Part shown: piece by piece, positions 1 to 8,936 of the stretch
Numbering within the stretch: position 1 is the stretch's first letter
How the letters are laid out: every line of letters starts with the position of its first letter
Assembly (NCBI GenBank): GCA_004963905.1
Contig: SUGL01000022.1
Span: forward strand, 59,098 to 123,097
Source: Mesorhizobium sp.
Lineage (GTDB): Bacteria; Pseudomonadota; Alphaproteobacteria; Rhizobiales; Rhizobiaceae
DNA length: 64,000 bases
Reading direction: 5' to 3'
The notes under the pieces: generated by a model
Seen by the model: only the letters and a program-made list of their open reading frames with translations
What the model was told of the DNA's origin: nothing
Databases searched by the model: none
Translations under genes and position numbers: made by a program

Positions 1-85
1 GCCCCGGTCGGAGCTATTTGCCTGAGGGGCGGAGGTCCTCTTGCGCAAAAGACACGTCCTCCCAATCCGCAAGCGGTCCTGTTCG

Positions 86-181
86 GCGCTATCCGATGTC
101 CGACAACGTCGGAGGCGTAACGTAGCTGAGCAAGATCTATCGCTTTGCCTCGAACGATTCTCATTTGGCATGGCGCGTGCG
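86..181 (+). promoter_or_regulatory. Sigma-54-type promoter region with decayed NifA site
   Basis: TGGCATGGCGCGTGCG at 166-181 keeps the GG-N10-GC spacing of a -24/-12 promoter. Upstream at 90-105 is TATCCGATGTCCGACA, one base away from the NifA consensus TGT-N10-ACA. The stretch resembles the region upstream of the asnB remnant (27239-27335, minus strand), where the same site is perfect, so the two look like copies of one promoter. Bases 182-506 hold no recognisable gene; the promoter could serve the decarboxylase gene at 507 with a leader of about 310 nt. The weakened upstream site makes activity doubtful. Confidence 0.45.
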
Positions 182-506
182 CGTTGATCCGCAAACCCCG
201 CCATGAGGCGAAATCGGAGCTGGCCGCCACTCCACTTCCTCCTACCACGAGAGCAGACGGGAAGCAGCGCCTTCAAATGAGGAACAAAATCACTTTACCT
301 CGAATCTTGCCTCTCGACTACAACCGGACCCATGGAACCGCGTCCGCGACCATACAATGAGTGCGCCCCGAGGCAATGGCCCAGCGCAAAATGGCTACGC
401 GCGATCACGCCATGCATCCAGGCTAACGAAGGCACCTCGGAGAGCCTCGCCGCCATCATCGAGACCTATCTAAGCCCACTTGAGCCAGCACAAAGGAATT
501 TCAAAC

Positions 507-1292
507 ATGCACCAAGATACCGTCCGTGGGAGAGCTTTCGCCATGCCCCTGACCAGCCCGGCCTACCCACCCGGCCCATATCGCTTCAGCAACCGGGAGT
601 ATCTGATCATCACATATCGCACCGATCCGCAAAAACTGCGCGACCTTGTGCCGGAGCCGCTTCAGGTGTGCGAGCCTCTGGTCAAATTCGAGTTCATTCG
701 CATGCCGGACTCGACGGGCTTCGGCGACTACACGGAAAGCGGACAGGTCATCCCTGTCTCCTTCTGCGGCCGCATGGGGAGCTACACCCACTGCATGTTT
801 CTCGACGACCATCCGCCGACAGCGGGCGGACGCGAGTTGTGGGGCTTTCCCAAGAAGCTCGCCAGCCCAACGCTCCGAACAGAGACGGACACGCTTGTTG
901 GAACGCTGGACTACGGCCCGGTCCGCGTCGCGACGGGTACGATGGGCTACAAGCACCGGGCCGCGGACCTTGCGAGCGTTAAGGCCTCGCTCGCCGACCC
1001 GAACTTCCTCCTCAAAATCATCCCGCATGTCGACGGCACGCCGCGCATCTGCGAACTCGTGGAATACCACCTGGAGGACATCGATCTGAGAGGCGCCTGG
1101 ACCGGCCCGGCAGCCCTGAACCTCTGGTCGCATGCGCTTGCCCCCGTCGCCGAACTGCCGGTGCTGGAAGTAGTCTCGGCCGTACACCTCGTCGCCGATC
1201 TCACGCTCGCGCTCGGGAAGGTCGTCCACGACTATCTCGCGGAAGCCGAGCCTCGCCATCGGAAAGGAAGAAACCATGAACTTTCACAATGA
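507..1292 (+). CDS. adc: Acetoacetate decarboxylase (ADC family)
   Basis: The 261-residue product matches the acetoacetate decarboxylase family, which converts acetoacetate to acetone and CO2 through a Schiff base on lysine. The motif [12 protein letters not shown] at about residues 113-124 contains the family's catalytic lysine pair. I chose the ATG at 507 (MHQDTVRG) because AAAGGA lies about 10 nt upstream; an earlier in-frame start at 480 has no clear ribosome site. The gene is followed with an overlap by a broken short-chain dehydrogenase resembling 3-hydroxybutyrate dehydrogenase, which suggests a former acetoacetate/3-hydroxybutyrate module. Function in the symbiosis is unknown. Confidence 0.85.
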   Translation: MHQDTVRGRAFAMPLTSPAYPPGPYRFSNREYLIITYRTDPQKLRDLVPEPLQVCEPLVKFEFIRMPDSTGFGDYTESGQVIPVSFCGRMGSYTHCMFLDDHPPTAGGRELWGFPKKLASPTLRTETDTLVGTLDYGPVRVATGTMGYKHRAADLASVKASLADPNFLLKIIPHVDGTPRICELVEYHLEDIDLRGAWTGPAALNLWSHALAPVAELPVLEVVSAVHLVADLTLALGKVVHDYLAEAEPRHRKGRNHELSQ

Positions 1293-1750
1293 TATTTTGT
1301 TGAACCAGCGCGACGGGGAGCCGGTGGCCGGCTTATCGACAAGGTGGCGGTGATCGCCGAAGCCGCGAGCGGGGTCGGCAAGGAAAGCGCGGTTCGCCCG
1401 CGAGGGAGCAAGAGTGGTCCGCGGATCTTGATCACAGCGAAGTCCAACAACGGCGTCCGGGATCGATCGATTGACGAAAAATGGTTGCCAGGGTGAGAGG
1501 CAGGTGGAACGCGGCTGATGCAGGCAATCGAAACCTTCGGGCGCCTCGATGTCCTGTCAGCAACGCCGGCGTCCAGAACGTAGCGCCGCTTGTCGAGTTC
1601 TGCCACAAGGCGCTTCCCGCCCGTGATAGGCTCCATCTCAGGGGTGTCGGCGAACTCAATGTCACCAAAATCAGTGTAAGGCTCGGCCTGCTGTTCGGCG
1701 TCTGCCTCAGAGGCAGACGCTCGCCCCTGTCGCCGATATCGCCGTAAAGA
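1276..1750 (+). pseudogene. Broken SDR dehydrogenase (3-hydroxybutyrate dehydrogenase-like)
   Basis: Short-chain dehydrogenase signatures appear in order but in different frames. First comes a cofactor-loop segment, KVAVIAEAASGVGKE (about 1338-1382), then RFAREGARVV, then ETFGRLDVL, then SNAGVQNVAPLVEF (about 1557-1600). The usual TGxxxGIG is already altered to AEAASGVG. At least three frameshifts separate the pieces and no catalytic YxxxK segment is visible, so the gene is dead. It directly overlaps the end of the decarboxylase gene, consistent with an old two-gene operon. Confidence 0.7.
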
Positions 1751-2318
1751 CTCGGCCGGCAGGGAGGTGGACTACGACCTACCTTGAACTTTGCTTTCTA
1801 CCGTCGTCAGATGAAGCGAGCCGAAATGTTGCGCCGCGGTGCTGATGACAAAAATTCTCGGCGGCTCGAACTTTACCTCTCGCGCCTCTACGACGAGGTT
1901 GCACGAAAAGCGCGGCCTTGCCCACTCGTCATCACAAGAGCGACACGGGCCGACATGGCGGCCGAAACGCTCACCTCATGCGCAACCTGGTTAAGAAGCT
2001 GGCGCAAACGGGGCCGAGCGAGGCGGAACTCGAGGGGACGAGGATGAAACGCCCAAATCCTCAAAGAGACGGCCCGCATCGAGAAAAGCCGTGCCTGCCG
2101 AGATCGGGCAAGGGCGGGTGGCCAACGCTACCCAGCCGTAGGGAAACCCGTGATCACGCTTTAGGCACCCAATAACGATAATGGAAAAATCTGCGCGAAA
2201 CGGTCGCACCGGTATTGACATTAATTGACACACCCCGCGAACACTTGCATAAGTCACATAGCGGTAGTGACTAGGTGCATGCCGCACCCAATTTTTTCCC
2301 TAGGGCGAGGTCTGATCT
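1751..2318. other. Stretch without a recognised gene
   Basis: Short open frames on both strands have no family signature. One plus-strand frame (1784-2047) looks lysine/arginine-rich and coding-like but I cannot place it. The last 15 nt carry GGGCGAGG, a likely ribosome site for pyrE. Confidence 0.5.
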
Positions 2319-2915
2319 ATGGCGGCACTGGCAAAATTCAGACCAGTTGATTCCAGCCAACACGACAAGGACGAACTCCGCGAAATCGTCCGTGAGCGCT
2401 CTTTTCGATCCGGACGCTACACGCTCTCGTCGGGCATAGAGAGCGACATCTATTTCAATATGAAGCCTACCATGATGATGGCGCGAGGCGCGCAACTTGC
2501 CGCTCTTGAGTTCCTAAAAATCGCTGAGCAAGTGAAAGCAGAGTACGTCGGCGGCCTTGAAATGGGAGCGGTCCCCGTAATCGGATCGATGGCAGCTGTC
2601 AGCTCGGCGATGAACAAACCCATAAACACGATCTTCGTTCGCAAGACTCCAAAGCCTCATGGCACAAGGGACGTGATTGAAGGTCTTGGGCCCAAAGAAG
2701 ATCTCGAGGGAAAAGTCGTCCTGATCGTTGACGACGTTGCCACAAGCGGCAAGTCGATATTGAAGGCGATTGAAGAGGTTCGCCGCGTCGGGGGCATTGT
2801 AGGTGACGCTGCTTGCCTCGTGGACCGCGACGAGGGAGCTACGGCGCTGCTAGCCCAACATGGGGTCACGCTGCATTCCGTTCTGCATGCGAGCGAATTT
2901 GTGGAACGCCACTGA
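2319..2915 (+). CDS. pyrE: Orotate phosphoribosyltransferase
   Basis: The 198-residue product is a type I phosphoribosyltransferase that joins orotate and PRPP to form orotidine 5'-phosphate in pyrimidine synthesis. The PRPP-binding signature [12 protein letters not shown] sits near residues 131-142, and [11 protein letters not shown] near residue 28 is typical of PyrE. The start at 2319 is preceded by GGGCGAGG. A pyrE inside a nitrogen-fixation region is unusual because the housekeeping copy is normally chromosomal, so this is probably a second copy. It stands alone on this strand with no other pyr gene nearby. Confidence 0.92.
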   Translation: MAALAKFRPVDSSQHDKDELREIVRERSFRSGRYTLSSGIESDIYFNMKPTMMMARGAQLAALEFLKIAEQVKAEYVGGLEMGAVPVIGSMAAVSSAMNKPINTIFVRKTPKPHGTRDVIEGLGPKEDLEGKVVLIVDDVATSGKSILKAIEEVRRVGGIVGDAACLVDRDEGATALLAQHGVTLHSVLHASEFVERH

Positions 2916-3237
2916 CAATCTCATACAACGGCTTTCCGGCGACCTAGCCTTAGAGGACATTCCGCCGCTTTGCAGCGAGTGCAGGCGCCTCGCGAGTAAG
3001 AGCGACTGCCCTTGCCCATCCTCACTGCTTTTGGTGCAACATATGCTGGCTGCCGTTCACCAGCCGCTTGACGCCATTTGACCACCTTTCTGAGCAAGGC
3101 GCCATCAGACTGAAGGCTTTTACCGATTATCTGGCGACGGTCGTTCGAATAGCTTCAGAGCGCGGAGACGCGGCACCCTGGATCGATCTAGCCAGCCGGT
3201 TTAGCGCCCTTTTCGGTCCCGACGAGGTTGCCCATTA
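2887..3237 (+). pseudogene. Unidentified small gene with one frameshift
   Basis: A plus-strand frame beginning inside the end of pyrE runs to a stop at 3081 and contains a CSEC and a CPCP cysteine cluster. After a one-base shift near 3075 a second frame continues to a stop at 3237, with coherent, leucine- and alanine-rich composition (for example AFTDYLATVVRIASERGD). Read together they could encode about 115 residues. I do not recognise the family. It may be a decayed gene or a chance join. Confidence 0.3.
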
Positions 3238-4021
3238 ATCTAGTGCTTATCGCTTTCCATGAACTAGCAGCCTCGGCGGCATCGCGTCATGGATCGCCAG
3301 CGGCATGCCGGCCCATGATGCGAGCGTAAAAGCGCCGAGCAGCCGGTGCTGAATCTCGGACGTGACGACGCCGATTGGCGCGATGCGCGTTGGCACGGGC
3401 CCTCGTGCCCAAGCATGATGCGTTCCCATTCCGCGGCATCATGCTCGCGATCCCGTCTGTGCCGTGCTCAAGCAAGCGAGCCCGAGCGAACCGCCCTGGG
3501 TAGCGGATTTAGACAATCGTTGGTAGAGTTGGCTGGCGAATAGGCGAGTTCGGCCTTTGGTTGGACCGGCTTGCGGCGGGCCAACCAAACGGGATTGGCG
3601 ACACTGGAGTATGCCTTCACTGGGGTCGCGTCCTTACGCTGTAACGCGGCGGTCAGCGAAGCCGCGCGAGCGCCCCCTCGATAGCGCTGAGCGGGCGAGC
3701 GGCTTCGGGGCGGGCGCAGGGGCTGGGTAGACCGGGCCGGACTCACCTAACTCACCGGGTCCAGCCACGACATGCATCGCCAAAGGCAAGGACCCTCCCC
3801 GCTGAGCGCGGGCTCAGCCATGGCCGCTGAGGCTACCGCACCCTTTCGAGTGAACGTAAGGACTTAACGAGCGTAGGGGAAAGGTCCGCAGAATATACGA
3901 TGTGCCTCAGGGCCCGAGTGCTTATTCGGTCAAGATGATCTGGGCTAAGGCTCCCGCGTTCGCCGCAACGAAGGCGTACATCATTCCCTGGATGCCACCG
4001 CCAATGAACAATAGTAGACCA
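3238..4021. other. Long stretch without a recognised gene
   Basis: About 780 bases downstream of both pyrE and the convergent hydroxylase gene. Frames on both strands are short, overlap one another and carry no recognisable motif. No tRNA, rRNA or clear repeat was seen. Confidence 0.5.
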
Positions 4022-5320
4022 TTATATCCCGCTGCCCATTTCTTCGGCTACGAGGTCGGGCCGGCGCTCGATCAACGTACGGCTGATGAAGCCCAGATGC
4101 TCGGGATTGGTGCATGGCGCGCGCCCCAGAAGGCTGTCCAGGATGCGGCGCGCTCGCCAGGCCAGCAGGCCAAAGTTCGGATCAGCCAGCCCGCGCTGTC
4201 CAAGGCAGGCGTTCTGAACGAAAAGGCGTCTGTCTCGCGGTCCGTCCCAGTACACCGAAAAATCCTCGCCGGTGGCGAGCTCATTGCCGATCTGCTCGAG
4301 GCGATCTGCGATCGGTTCCAGGAAGTCCGGCAGCGCGTTCTCGTACCCCGTGGCCAGGATGACGATGTCCGCGGTTACTTCTCCGATGTTATCCATGCCG
4401 CGCTGCAGCGTGAGCCTGTGCCCCGCCCCTGCGTTGATGCAGCGCGACACGTTGCAACTTGGCCGCAGTGTGATGTCGCATTGGTGTGGCTCGAGAAAGG
4501 CGTGGTGGTAGAGCGCCTGATAGACCGCGCGCAACGTGCTTTCTGAAATCCCGTCGGAGGCAAGCGCGAAACGCCGCAGGAACAGCTGGCGATGCACCTC
4601 GCTCATGGCCGCAAAACGATCCGAAAAGCAAGGCGTGAACAGCTCGTTTGTGAACGGGTGGTCGTCGAAAGGCATCTCGCGCGTCAAGACCCAAGTGACC
4701 GCCGCGGGCCGCCGTTCTTTCGGCCGGCCGACAAGGTGCAGCAGCAGCTCGGCTCCCGACTGTCCGCCGCCAACCACGCAGACATGCTTTTTGTGCACCT
4801 CAGGATGGATATGCGCTAGGTCTGATGAGTGGAACAGGTTGGGTCCAGTCCAGCCATGAAACTGAGGCGGAATTTGCGCCTGCTTGCCTATGTCGATGAC
4901 GAGGTTTCTTGCATCAAGGACCGCGTTGTCCGTCCGCACGCGAAACTCGCCGTCAAAGCGGATTTCGCGAACGGCCTCGCCGCCACGGACAAGCGGATTC
5001 TTCTGGAACGCCCAGTTGAGATATTGGGCGAACTCGGCTCTAAGCACCCCGTGAAATTGCGCATTGAGGAAATTGTAAAGACGCCCGTTCTCGTGGAGGT
5101 AGTTTACGAATGTGTAGGCTGATCGCGGATTGACCAGAGTAACCAGATCCTGGAAGTGGCCGACCTGGAGCTCCGCGCAATCGAAAGCGCTGCCTGGATG
5201 TCCTCGGAAATCGACCTCCCGGTCCAGGAACAGTGCCCCTTGCGCAATCTCTTCCTGTATCTGACACGCAAGGCTCAAATTAGATGGTCCAGCACCCACA
5301 CCAATACAAAAGAGGTCCAC
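4022..5320 (-). CDS. L-lysine/L-ornithine N-monooxygenase (IucD/SidA family)
   Basis: The 432-residue product resembles flavin-dependent N-hydroxylating monooxygenases that make hydroxamate precursors from lysine or ornithine. An FAD-binding loop GVGAGPSNLSLA lies at residues 7-18, an NADPH-binding loop VVGGGQSGAELLLH near residue 185, and the late ATGYENALPDFL segment near residue 325 is the family's ATGY motif. The start is a GTG, supported by AGAGGAG about 9 nt upstream. No siderophore synthetase, acetyltransferase or receptor gene lies nearby, so the product may feed a distant pathway or be an orphan. The amine substrate cannot be told from the sequence. Confidence 0.85.
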   Translation of the reverse strand: MDLFCIGVGAGPSNLSLACQIQEEIAQGALFLDREVDFRGHPGSAFDCAELQVGHFQDLVTLVNPRSAYTFVNYLHENGRLYNFLNAQFHGVLRAEFAQYLNWAFQKNPLVRGGEAVREIRFDGEFRVRTDNAVLDARNLVIDIGKQAQIPPQFHGWTGPNLFHSSDLAHIHPEVHKKHVCVVGGGQSGAELLLHLVGRPKERRPAAVTWVLTREMPFDDHPFTNELFTPCFSDRFAAMSEVHRQLFLRRFALASDGISESTLRAVYQALYHHAFLEPHQCDITLRPSCNVSRCINAGAGHRLTLQRGMDNIGEVTADIVILATGYENALPDFLEPIADRLEQIGNELATGEDFSVYWDGPRDRRLFVQNACLGQRGLADPNFGLLAWRARRILDSLLGRAPCTNPEHLGFISRTLIERRPDLVAEEMGSGI

Positions 5321-6162
5321 TTATCCTTACTCCTCTAGGAGTGTTTTCCAACTCAGCGGCATGTTGACGTCGATTGCCGGGCATTGAGCAATGCGAACCT
5401 CACAGGCATGCTTGAGCCGCGGTCCCGACTGAGAGGACAGCAAAAGCGTGTGCCGCCTTCCAGGTCTTGGGCTCAATGTCGGCGGCATCGACAGCGGCGC
5501 GGCGTGATCCGAACCCAAGAGCAGAAGGAAAGTGTGTGATGCTGTCGCGCGGCTCTTCCGGATCTTACGGCGGCTTCTAGCGCCGGCCTCCACCCCAGGA
5601 GTGGCTGTTTCCCTGCCACGACGGAAGCGGCTCTTTCTTTCGAGGGGCGTAACCATGGATAACGGCTCTTAATGCTTTCGGAGACTCCCATGCATGCGGC
5701 GTGCCGGATAAAGACCTGTCAAACCAACGAGTTCGCGCAGTTCCAGCTCGTCTGGAATCCGACATTGTCGCACGCCCGACGATCGGGCAGGGGAAGCTCC
5801 GCGGCAGCGGCCCTTGCACACCGCAGGCTGACAGGGACAGCCGCCGATTTGACGCGCGTCCGGGTACTGATAAGGGGCCTTCCAACAGGGTTCGCGCACG
5901 AGGCGGGGTCTCCTGGTACACCCGCCCTGTGGCTTGGCTGCGGTCTGCTGCAGCCGTTCGTCTTTACTGCCCGTTGCGGACGATCTCGCACGAGTTGGTT
6001 CACGAGAGCGTCGTGAAGCAGTCGAGGCGTCCGGTTTGGCTCTGACAAGCGTCGCAAGATGTTCGCGGATCCAGCCATGTCTCCGCAATCCGACCGGTAA
6101 CCGACGACGACTTCGGACTGGTTGGCGGTCCTACGACCTGATCGGTGTTCCTACGGAGCTGA
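5321..6162. other. Long stretch without a recognised gene
   Basis: Several overlapping open frames of about 110-140 codons exist on both strands, but all are arginine-rich frames typical of GC-rich non-coding DNA and none shows a family motif. It contains the upstream region of the divergently placed hydroxylase gene. Confidence 0.5.
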
Positions 6163-7035
6163 TCAGCGAGCCAAAAACAGCGGCAATGTGGTCTTCCCAA
6201 AGCTCCAGCTCGGCGGACCGCCGAAAATCCGCTCACGCAGCCCACGGCTGCCATAAGCACCCATAACCATCATGTCAGCACAGATGTCGTTCGCGTGCTG
6301 GGTCAGCACTGTGCCCGCCGATTTGCCGGCGCTCTTAAGCAGGTCAACGGAGACCCGAGCACCGTGCCGAGTAAGATAGGCAGCGATGTCAGCTCCAGAC
6401 TGCGCGCCTTTCCCGTTGTTTTGCGCCTTTGGATCGACCATAGCGACACAGACTTCCTTGGCAGCGGATAGGATACTAAGAGCTTCCCGAACCGCACGCG
6501 AGGCCTCTACACGCGAATCCCAGCCGACCAGCACGCGTCGAGGCGACAGCGTCGCCTTAACGCCCTTCGGCACGATGAGCACCGGCTTTCCGCTATCGAA
6601 CAAGCAGCCGTTGACAACAGGAGGTCCGAGAGTCTCATCGTTGAGGAGGTCTCCTCCAACGATCGTCAGGTCAGCGCAGAGCGCCCGCTGTCGTGCCACT
6701 TCACCGAGGCTAGCCGGATCGCAATAGTCGGTGTCAACGTCACAGGAAAGCGACATAGCTTTCAGCCTTTTGAGGATATCCGCGGACCGTCTTTCCATTC
6801 TGGTCACGTCCTGTGAAAATTTCTCGATTTGCTGAAATCGATAGTTCGGTACTGCAATTGCCTGTGCACGTCCTGTATTCCATTCGGGGGGCGGAGACGA
6901 CATCAAGAGCAATGGAGGCGGTATAATGAGTACCGATAGGTGCGCGCCGACCTCGGCACACAGTCCGGCAGCTGTTGTGAGGTCCTCATCAGAATGATCA
7001 GCACCCGTCACACTGAATATGCTTTTAAATTCCAT
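6163..7035 (-). CDS. Universal stress protein, two UspA domains
   Basis: The 290-residue product has two tandem UspA-type domains. The second, from about residue 165 (RRVLVGWDSRVEASRAVREAL), ends with MVMGAYGSRGLRERIFGG, close to the ATP-binding pattern G-x2-G-x9-G of the family. The first domain (MEFKSIFSVTGADHSDEDL) is less conserved. Proteins of this type bind ATP or respond to stress and low oxygen; the role here is inferred. It lies 95 nt downstream of the response-regulator gene on the same strand and could be the last gene of the nif-linked transcript. Confidence 0.85.
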   Translation of the reverse strand: MEFKSIFSVTGADHSDEDLTTAAGLCAEVGAHLSVLIIPPPLLLMSSPPPEWNTGRAQAIAVPNYRFQQIEKFSQDVTRMERRSADILKRLKAMSLSCDVDTDYCDPASLGEVARQRALCADLTIVGGDLLNDETLGPPVVNGCLFDSGKPVLIVPKGVKATLSPRRVLVGWDSRVEASRAVREALSILSAAKEVCVAMVDPKAQNNGKGAQSGADIAAYLTRHGARVSVDLLKSAGKSAGTVLTQHANDICADMMVMGAYGSRGLRERIFGGPPSWSFGKTTLPLFLAR

Positions 7036-7130
7036 TTGCCTGCTTCTCCTGGTCTTCGTTAGGAGCGCCTCAAAGCGGCAACACCGCTCTCAGGAGGAAG
7101 AGAGAGCGGCACCACGTTCGATCACCGATT

Positions 7131-7835
7131 TCAGTCGTCCGGCTTCTCGAGCGAGTAGCCGGCCGACCTGACGGTGCGAATGACGCTGCCGGGCAAGGCC
7201 GTTTTCAGCGCCCTCCTGATTCGGCTGATATGGACATCGACGGTGCGTGCACCGACATGAATGTTGGGCAGCCAGGCCGCCCCGATAAGCTCGTCCCGGC
7301 TGAAGACCTTGCCGGGGGCCTCAATCATAAGCCGCAGCACGTTGAAATCGATCCGTCCGAGATGGATGTCGTGGCCATTACCGCGAACCCGATGGGCATC
7401 GAGCTTCATCTCCAGGCCTCCACAACAAATCCAACTGTCGTTTTCAACCCCGTTCGGACCACGCTTGGTCAGCCCGAGCCTCGCCCGCAGGCAGTCGAGC
7501 AGCTTGGCCGGAGCCACCGGCCGCACAAAGCTCTCAACGCCTGCCTTCAAGAGATCGAGGTGCTGGTGCTCGGCGCCAGGCGCGATCAGGGCGATGATAG
7601 GCAGGTCGGTGGTGCGCGGTTCCCGCTTGAGGTGGGCGCAAATTGCGGACCCGTTTATGCTGGCTGGGTCGCAATCCAGCACTACGGCCTGAAGCTCCCG
7701 TTGTTCGGCCAAGGCCAGCGCAGCCTTCGCGCCGTCTGCCGTCTCACTGCTGAAACCGTCAACCTCCAGTATGTGGCTGTAGAGCAGATAGAACTCGGCA
7801 TCTTGCGAGCAGATCAGGACCAGCGGCTTCTTCAT
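7131..7835 (-). CDS. OmpR/PhoB-type response regulator with atypical receiver
   Basis: The 234-residue product (start at MKKPLV) has an N-terminal receiver domain and a C-terminal winged-helix DNA-binding domain (RTVDVHISRIRRALKT, then IRTVRSAGYSLE). The phospho-acceptor is probably D54 in VVLDCDP. The usual paired acidic residues after the first strand are replaced by CSQDAE, and the conserved lysine is arginine in FVRPVAP, so phosphorylation may be altered or absent. A longer frame extends upstream to 7946 and overlaps the DUF269 stop. It follows the nifX-DUF269 pair on the same strand; no partner kinase is in the window. Confidence 0.85.
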   Translation of the reverse strand: MKKPLVLICSQDAEFYLLYSHILEVDGFSSETADGAKAALALAEQRELQAVVLDCDPASINGSAICAHLKREPRTTDLPIIALIAPGAEHQHLDLLKAGVESFVRPVAPAKLLDCLRARLGLTKRGPNGVENDSWICCGGLEMKLDAHRVRGNGHDIHLGRIDFNVLRLMIEAPGKVFSRDELIGAAWLPNIHVGARTVDVHISRIRRALKTALPGSVIRTVRSAGYSLEKPDD

Positions 7836-7942
7836 CGGCGATACCCCAACAACCTGGTCGGCCTCGAGTCCCTGGATCGAGGGGACTGGCCAACATAGTT
7901 TCTCGGGTCCGTCATGATGGCCTTTCTCGAAAATCGCGCCCA

Positions 7943-8422
7943 TCATGCCAGCGCCACGTGGGGAAAGGTTTCGATGACTGAAATCGCATCGTCGACCAGC
8001 TTCGTACCGGCCGTGGCGAGCTTCAGGAGCGTCTCGAAGCCAAACCGGTGGACATCGCGCAGCGTTTTGGACAAAACGACCAGCCGTCCGGTCGTGAAAA
8101 GCACCCGACCAAAACCCTCATGGCTCACCTGGATCATCGGCGATGCCATAAGGCCGCAGCGCTCCTCGATCGCAAGCCCGATGGCGGCGTAGTACTTGTC
8201 GAGCCTCCACAGCACGTCGGGATCGGGATCTCCGATGATTGGGATCCCTCGGCGCTGTTCCTTGGTAATGATGAAGTCGCCCAGCAGCTCAGCGTCCGCT
8301 TTGCGTTCCCACGAGCCATAGGAATCCTGAGAACGGATCAGCCGCACGAGGCATTTGACGAACGGGGTGCAAAGAGCCGCCTCGTCTTCGGCGACAGCTG
8401 GGGGGATTGCGGGGTCAGGCAT
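7943..8422 (-). CDS. NifX-associated nitrogen fixation protein (DUF269)
   Basis: The 159-residue product matches the DUF269 family, which is found almost only beside nifX/nifN in diazotrophs and is thought to help FeMo-cofactor handling. Typical segments are [17 protein letters not shown] near residue 28 and [18 protein letters not shown] near residue 108. I chose the start at MPDPAIPP (8422), 16 nt after the nifX stop; an earlier in-frame ATG at 8476 would overlap nifX and has no clear advantage. It ends just before the response-regulator gene. Confidence 0.88.
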   Translation of the reverse strand: MPDPAIPPAVAEDEAALCTPFVKCLVRLIRSQDSYGSWERKADAELLGDFIITKEQRRGIPIIGDPDPDVLWRLDKYYAAIGLAIEERCGLMASPMIQVSHEGFGRVLFTTGRLVVLSKTLRDVHRFGFETLLKLATAGTKLVDDAISVIETFPHVALA

Positions 8423-8438
8423 TGGCGTCCTCCTCTTT

Positions 8439-8936
8439 TCAGTCCTCGTCCTCGAAGGACGGTTTCTTTTCGGCAATGCCCGCTCGCGCCAGCACCTTGC
8501 GCAGCCAAGGCGGAGGACACGTCCTGAGCATCATCTGCGTGCGCAAGAGCACCTGTGGGATCGATTGGGGCTCCGCCACTTTGATCGGGTGGATTTTTGC
8601 CGCGACAAGCTTGGCTGCCGAAGGGCCGCCAATTGCCAGACAAAACAGGATCTGACAGCCCTTGAGCGCATCCACCTTTGGCGTGATGCGATCATCGCGC
8701 TCGGCCCGATGCTCCCCGCTTTCATCGGACACGTCATCGAAGGCCACGGCTTCTACGAGATTCCATTCCTCGCGCGTCACGTCGTAGACAGCAAAGCGCC
8801 TGGCCGACCCGAAATGGGCGTTGAGGTCCTGCATGTCCTGAGTGGCGATCGCAACGCGCAATGCGCCCTTACGTCGTTCAGGCATCGGGGCGAAAACCTC
8901 ACTACTGACCAGCGAGAGGCGGCGAACAGCGTTCAT
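8439..8936 (-). CDS. nifX: FeMo-cofactor carrier protein NifX
   Basis: The 165-residue product belongs to the NifX/NifY dinitrogenase-iron-molybdenum-cofactor-binding family, which carries NifB-co and cofactor intermediates between NifB and NifEN. The core [20 protein letters not shown] at about residues 26-45 is the family's cofactor-binding fold start. Its ATG overlaps the nifN stop by 4 nt, which implies translational coupling. The same fold is fused to the C-terminus of NifB further along the window. Confidence 0.93.
   Translation of the reverse strand: MNAVRRLSLVSSEVFAPMPERRKGALRVAIATQDMQDLNAHFGSARRFAVYDVTREEWNLVEAVAFDDVSDESGEHRAERDDRITPKVDALKGCQILFCLAIGGPSAAKLVAAKIHPIKVAEPQSIPQVLLRTQMMLRTCPPPWLRKVLARAGIAEKKPSFEDED

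Noticed and set aside
501-1277. Minus-strand frame of 258 codons opposite the decarboxylase gene
   Set aside because: Antisense shadow without family motif.
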